This document shows, piece after piece, positions 63,239 through 64,000 of a stretch of DNA of 64,000 nt. Where the stretch lies: the NCBI GenBank assembly GCA_014529385.2, contig CM043955.1:150117640-150181639 (forward strand), given 5' to 3'. Every line of letters starts with the position of its first letter. Position 1 is the first letter of the stretch. Source of the DNA: Adiantum capillus-veneris. Its lineage: Eukaryota > Streptophyta > Polypodiopsida > Polypodiales > Pteridaceae. The position numbers and the translations under genes are program-made. The notes under the pieces are model-generated. The model was given only the letters and a program-made list of their open reading frames with translations. It searched no databases and was not told the DNA's origin.

Positions 63239-64000
63239 CAAGTTCAGTGCGTTTTTGCGTAATCGCCTGCGCGCACGTTTTAGGCAGATTCTGGATCCGG
63301 AGCTTGGAGATTCACACTCGACGTTCCTGGAGGATTTCCATCAGGCGACCTAGGGTTTTACCCCCCTTTCGAAGTTGTTTATGCCCTCAGAATTTTGTTC
63401 TGAGCACTACATCAGAAGATAGGTTTCAGCCCGCAAAGAAACTCGTTTGTGTAGATTGGCAAGCAGGAGGTGGATTGGTTTGATTTGCTCGATTCAGAGC
63501 ATTTGTAGGTGTTACAAGATCGGGTTTGACTCCTAGGTACAGGTTGAGTCTAGTACTCCCACAGGTATTGCCAGTTGCAGTTGAGTGGTTCTTCTGCAGC
63601 GTTGTGGCTTGAATACATGGTCTTTGAGTGGGTAATGCTCTATGTATGCTTATGTGGTGAGCAGTAGATCTTGTGAGCAAGTGCAGAGGTTGGTTGTGGA
63701 TGATATGTATGGTCACCTGTGGTACTCTTTGTGAGCATTTGTTGGACACAGGTTTGCAAAGCTTATGCATGTATGTTGAGTGTAGTTTGATGCGCATTGA
63801 TTGCTCATTGTATTGAGCTTGCAGGACAATGGTTATTTTGTGTTGATAGCCATTGTGCGTCAAAACTCTGGCAAAATTTTTCCAGGAGTTTTATGCGCAT
63901 AAGTTGATGCGATCCAGGTTGTGATTGCGATTGCACTCAGTGATTACGTGCGGTGTTCTGTGCAGGTGGGAGCTTAGTGCATGTATGCATCGATACCACA

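Larger units (their letters stand above)
63046..64000 (+). mobile_element. Ty1/copia element copia-3, 5' end only
   Basis: LTR, primer site and at least 760 bases of leader; the coding part lies beyond the window. Short open frames in the leader are not supported. The leader end (TTTTTCCAGGAG, near 63880) resembles that of copia-2. Confidence 0.85.

Overview
This window looks like a stretch of intergenic DNA from a large land-plant genome, built almost entirely of nested retrotransposons. I see no intact host gene, tRNA, rRNA or CRISPR. Plant origin is indicated by Ty1/copia elements with the initiator-Met tRNA primer site, Ty3/gypsy elements with the Asp tRNA primer site, a plant-style LINE, and long GA/CT microsatellites. 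The exact group (flowering plant, fern or conifer) cannot be fixed from the sequence; a non-flowering plant is possible, but that is a guess.

Layout. 1-4150: sense copia element (copia-1), 5' end outside the window, inserted into antisense gypsy-A (4149-8401). 8640-10860: very old sense copia remnant (copia-F). 10904-15872: no recognisable gene, but GA tracts, a 68-base poly-C run and a degenerate tandem repeat. 15873-30279: full-length antisense gypsy-B with LTRs and a perfect GCAAG target duplication; it carries a solo LTR (22519-23017) inside its reverse transcriptase. 30285-32339: two truncated copies of another sense copia (E1, E2), each ending in a 3' LTR. 32340-33040 plus 49762-51734: sense gypsy-D1, split by antisense gypsy-C (33041-49761, 957-bp LTRs, perfect GTACT duplication). 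Gypsy-C is itself split by sense copia-2 (about 39526-44798). 51735-53244: short LTR-like unit with a minisatellite. 53245-56340: antisense LINE. 56370-62512: sense gypsy-D2, heavily degraded. 62607-62960: unrecognised antisense ORF. 63046-64000: 5' LTR, primer site and leader of a further copia (copia-3) running off the window.

Most coding regions are broken by stops and frameshifts. Copia-2 is the closest to intact, with one nonsense codon in an otherwise open 1,334-codon frame. The most interesting structure is in gypsy-C: its 3-kb leader holds a degenerate tandem array in which a perfect 24-bp palindrome recurs six times, with further imperfect and half copies. Gypsy-C has no reverse transcriptase or integrase, yet it has similar LTRs and an intact target duplication, so it was probably moved in trans. 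Several gypsy elements here also share an accessory region with repeated W-x-P-K motifs, and gypsy-B has a second aspartic-protease-like domain after its integrase.
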